In this document: piece by piece, positions 5,742 through 6,134 of the stretch
Layout of the letters: each line of letters starts with the position of its first letter
Numbering within the stretch: position 1 is the stretch's first letter
Assembly: GCA_020832725.1 (NCBI GenBank)
Contig: JAFIEC010000221.1
Coordinates: 1-6,134 of the forward strand
Direction of reading: 5' to 3'
From: Paracoccaceae bacterium
GTDB taxonomy: Bacteria > Pseudomonadota > Alphaproteobacteria > Rhodobacterales > Rhodobacteraceae
Length of the DNA: 6,134 nt
Program-made: the position numbers and the translations under genes
Notes under the pieces: model-generated
Seen by the model: the letters and a program-made list of their open reading frames with translations, nothing else
Database searches by the model: none
What the model was told of the DNA's origin: nothing

Positions 5742-6048
5742 CTCGGGCGTCGCGGATGCAAGCAAGTCTGCGCCCGATCTCAGCCCGGGCCGCTTCGAGG
5801 TCGAGCCGTCCCGGCCCTGCCCCTTCGGTGTTGCGCTGTCTGGAGACAATGCGGTCCTCCATGTCGATGACGGTCAGTAGCGCCTTGTGATAGGTGCCGA
5901 GAATGGACTGGATCTGCCGCGCCTCGGGTTCCTCGCGAAGGCGGTCGGCGCCCTCCCGCAGGGCCTCTTCAACGCGGTGCAGCAGGGCGCGCGCACGGGC
6001 GATCAGGTCGCAGTCGGGCGCGACCCGGGACGAAGTCTCTTCTGTCAT
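5722..6048 (-). CDS. g1: GTA small terminase-like protein gp1
   Basis: This 108-residue protein is the first gene of the cluster, directly ahead of the large terminase. The RcGTA equivalent acts as a small terminase subunit that helps gp2 package DNA. Most of the chain is predicted by eye to be charged helix: LIARARALLHRVEEALREGA (15-34), then ARQIQSILGTYHKALLTVID (43-62), a likely coiled-coil hairpin. A Gly/Pro linker (77-80) leads to a C-terminal helix, LEAARAEIGRRLACIRDARD (84-103). No helix-turn-helix is visible, fitting loss of specific pac/cos recognition. I chose the second ATG (6048-6046). GAGGA (plus-strand 6055-6059) is 6 bases upstream of it but touches the first ATG at 6054 with no spacing. 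The family is poorly conserved, so the call leans on position. Confidence 0.83.
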   Translation of the reverse strand: MTEETSSRVAPDCDLIARARALLHRVEEALREGADRLREEPEARQIQSILGTYHKALLTVIDMEDRIVSRQRNTEGAGPGRLDLEAARAEIGRRLACIRDARDAPGHP

Positions 6049-6134
6049 TGGCATTCCTCGGGTCCGCTGCGCGTGGTGCGGGCAGCGGCAGCGGGCGGTA
6101 TCGGGCCGAGGGGTCCCGCGCCCCCTGCCCGGGC
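6049..6134 (-). other. Leader upstream of g1, probably part of the GTA promoter region
   Basis: These 86 bases lie ahead of the first cluster gene. In R. capsulatus the GTA operon promoter lies upstream of g1 and is activated by GafA, so a promoter is expected here or just beyond the edge. I see no clear -35/-10 pair and no operator I can name. All three minus-strand frames are open to the edge, which means little at this GC content. One frame ends at a TGA overlapping the g1 ATG (6045-6047), so the tail of an upstream gene cannot be excluded. Confidence 0.3.
6055..6059 (-). promoter_or_regulatory. Ribosome binding site deciding the g1 start
   Basis: GAGGA on the minus strand. It abuts the first ATG (6054) with zero spacing, which would not allow initiation there, but lies 6 bases from the second ATG (6048), a good distance. 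The shorter g1 is therefore preferred. Confidence 0.65.

Noticed and set aside
3300..5870. 856-codon open frame on the plus strand
   Set aside because: It lies antisense to portal and terminase, both of which have full family motifs. The translation is low-complexity, rich in Arg/Gly/Pro/His, with no recognisable domain. Antisense frames stay open at this GC content.
6045..6134. End of an upstream gene overlapping the g1 start
   Set aside because: One minus-strand frame is open from the edge to a TGA overlapping the g1 ATG, but its 29 codons are Ala/Pro/Gly-rich with no motif, and the other frames are equally open. It cannot be supported from 90 bases.
1..6134. CRISPR array, tRNA, rRNA, insertion sequence or integrase
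   Set aside because: I looked for spaced direct repeats, cloverleaf-like segments, transposase or integrase motifs and terminal inverted repeats on both strands and saw none.

Overview
This window is the first part of a gene transfer agent (GTA) structural cluster of the Rhodobacter capsulatus type (RcGTA). Every gene is on the minus strand, so the cluster reads from right to left. The DNA is very GC-rich. The protein families and their order are those of RcGTA-like clusters in alphaproteobacteria, most likely Rhodobacterales. I cannot name the genus from sequence alone. Gene symbols below follow RcGTA numbering (g1 to g8) and were assigned from protein motifs and gene order, not from a database search.

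Layout in transcription order: a short leader at the right edge (6049-6134); g1, small terminase-like (5722-6048); g2, large terminase (4428 to about 5741); g3, portal (3213-4382); g3.5, a small membrane protein (2964-3212); g4, prohead protease (2381-2950); g5, HK97-fold major capsid (1167-2348); a 156-base non-coding gap rich in stem-loops (1011-1166); g6, head-tail adaptor (435-1010); g7, head closure/stopper (97-438); and the first 33 codons of g8, tail terminator, cut by the left edge (1-100). The genes are packed tightly. g6/g7 and g7/g8 overlap through ATGA, g1/g2 overlap, and the other gaps are 13 to 45 bases or absent. The one exception is the gap after the capsid gene.

Together the genes describe assembly and filling of a tailed particle head. 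Capsid subunits with a built-in N-terminal scaffold assemble on the portal. The protease removes the scaffold. The terminase pair drives host DNA through the portal. The adaptor, stopper and tail terminator then close the head and join the tail. No integrase, repressor, replication or lysis gene lies in the window, and the small terminase has no visible DNA-binding domain. Both points fit a domesticated GTA rather than an active prophage, although a 6 kb window cannot prove it.

This is a known type of system, not a new one. The points that merit checking are local. A nine-C run at the start of g3.5 puts its ATGA-coupled start out of frame. A terminator-like hairpin follows the capsid gene, with more stem-loops and a repeated palindrome behind it. 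The start of the large terminase is nested inside g1 and uncertain. Long open frames on the plus strand are antisense shadows caused by the high GC content.
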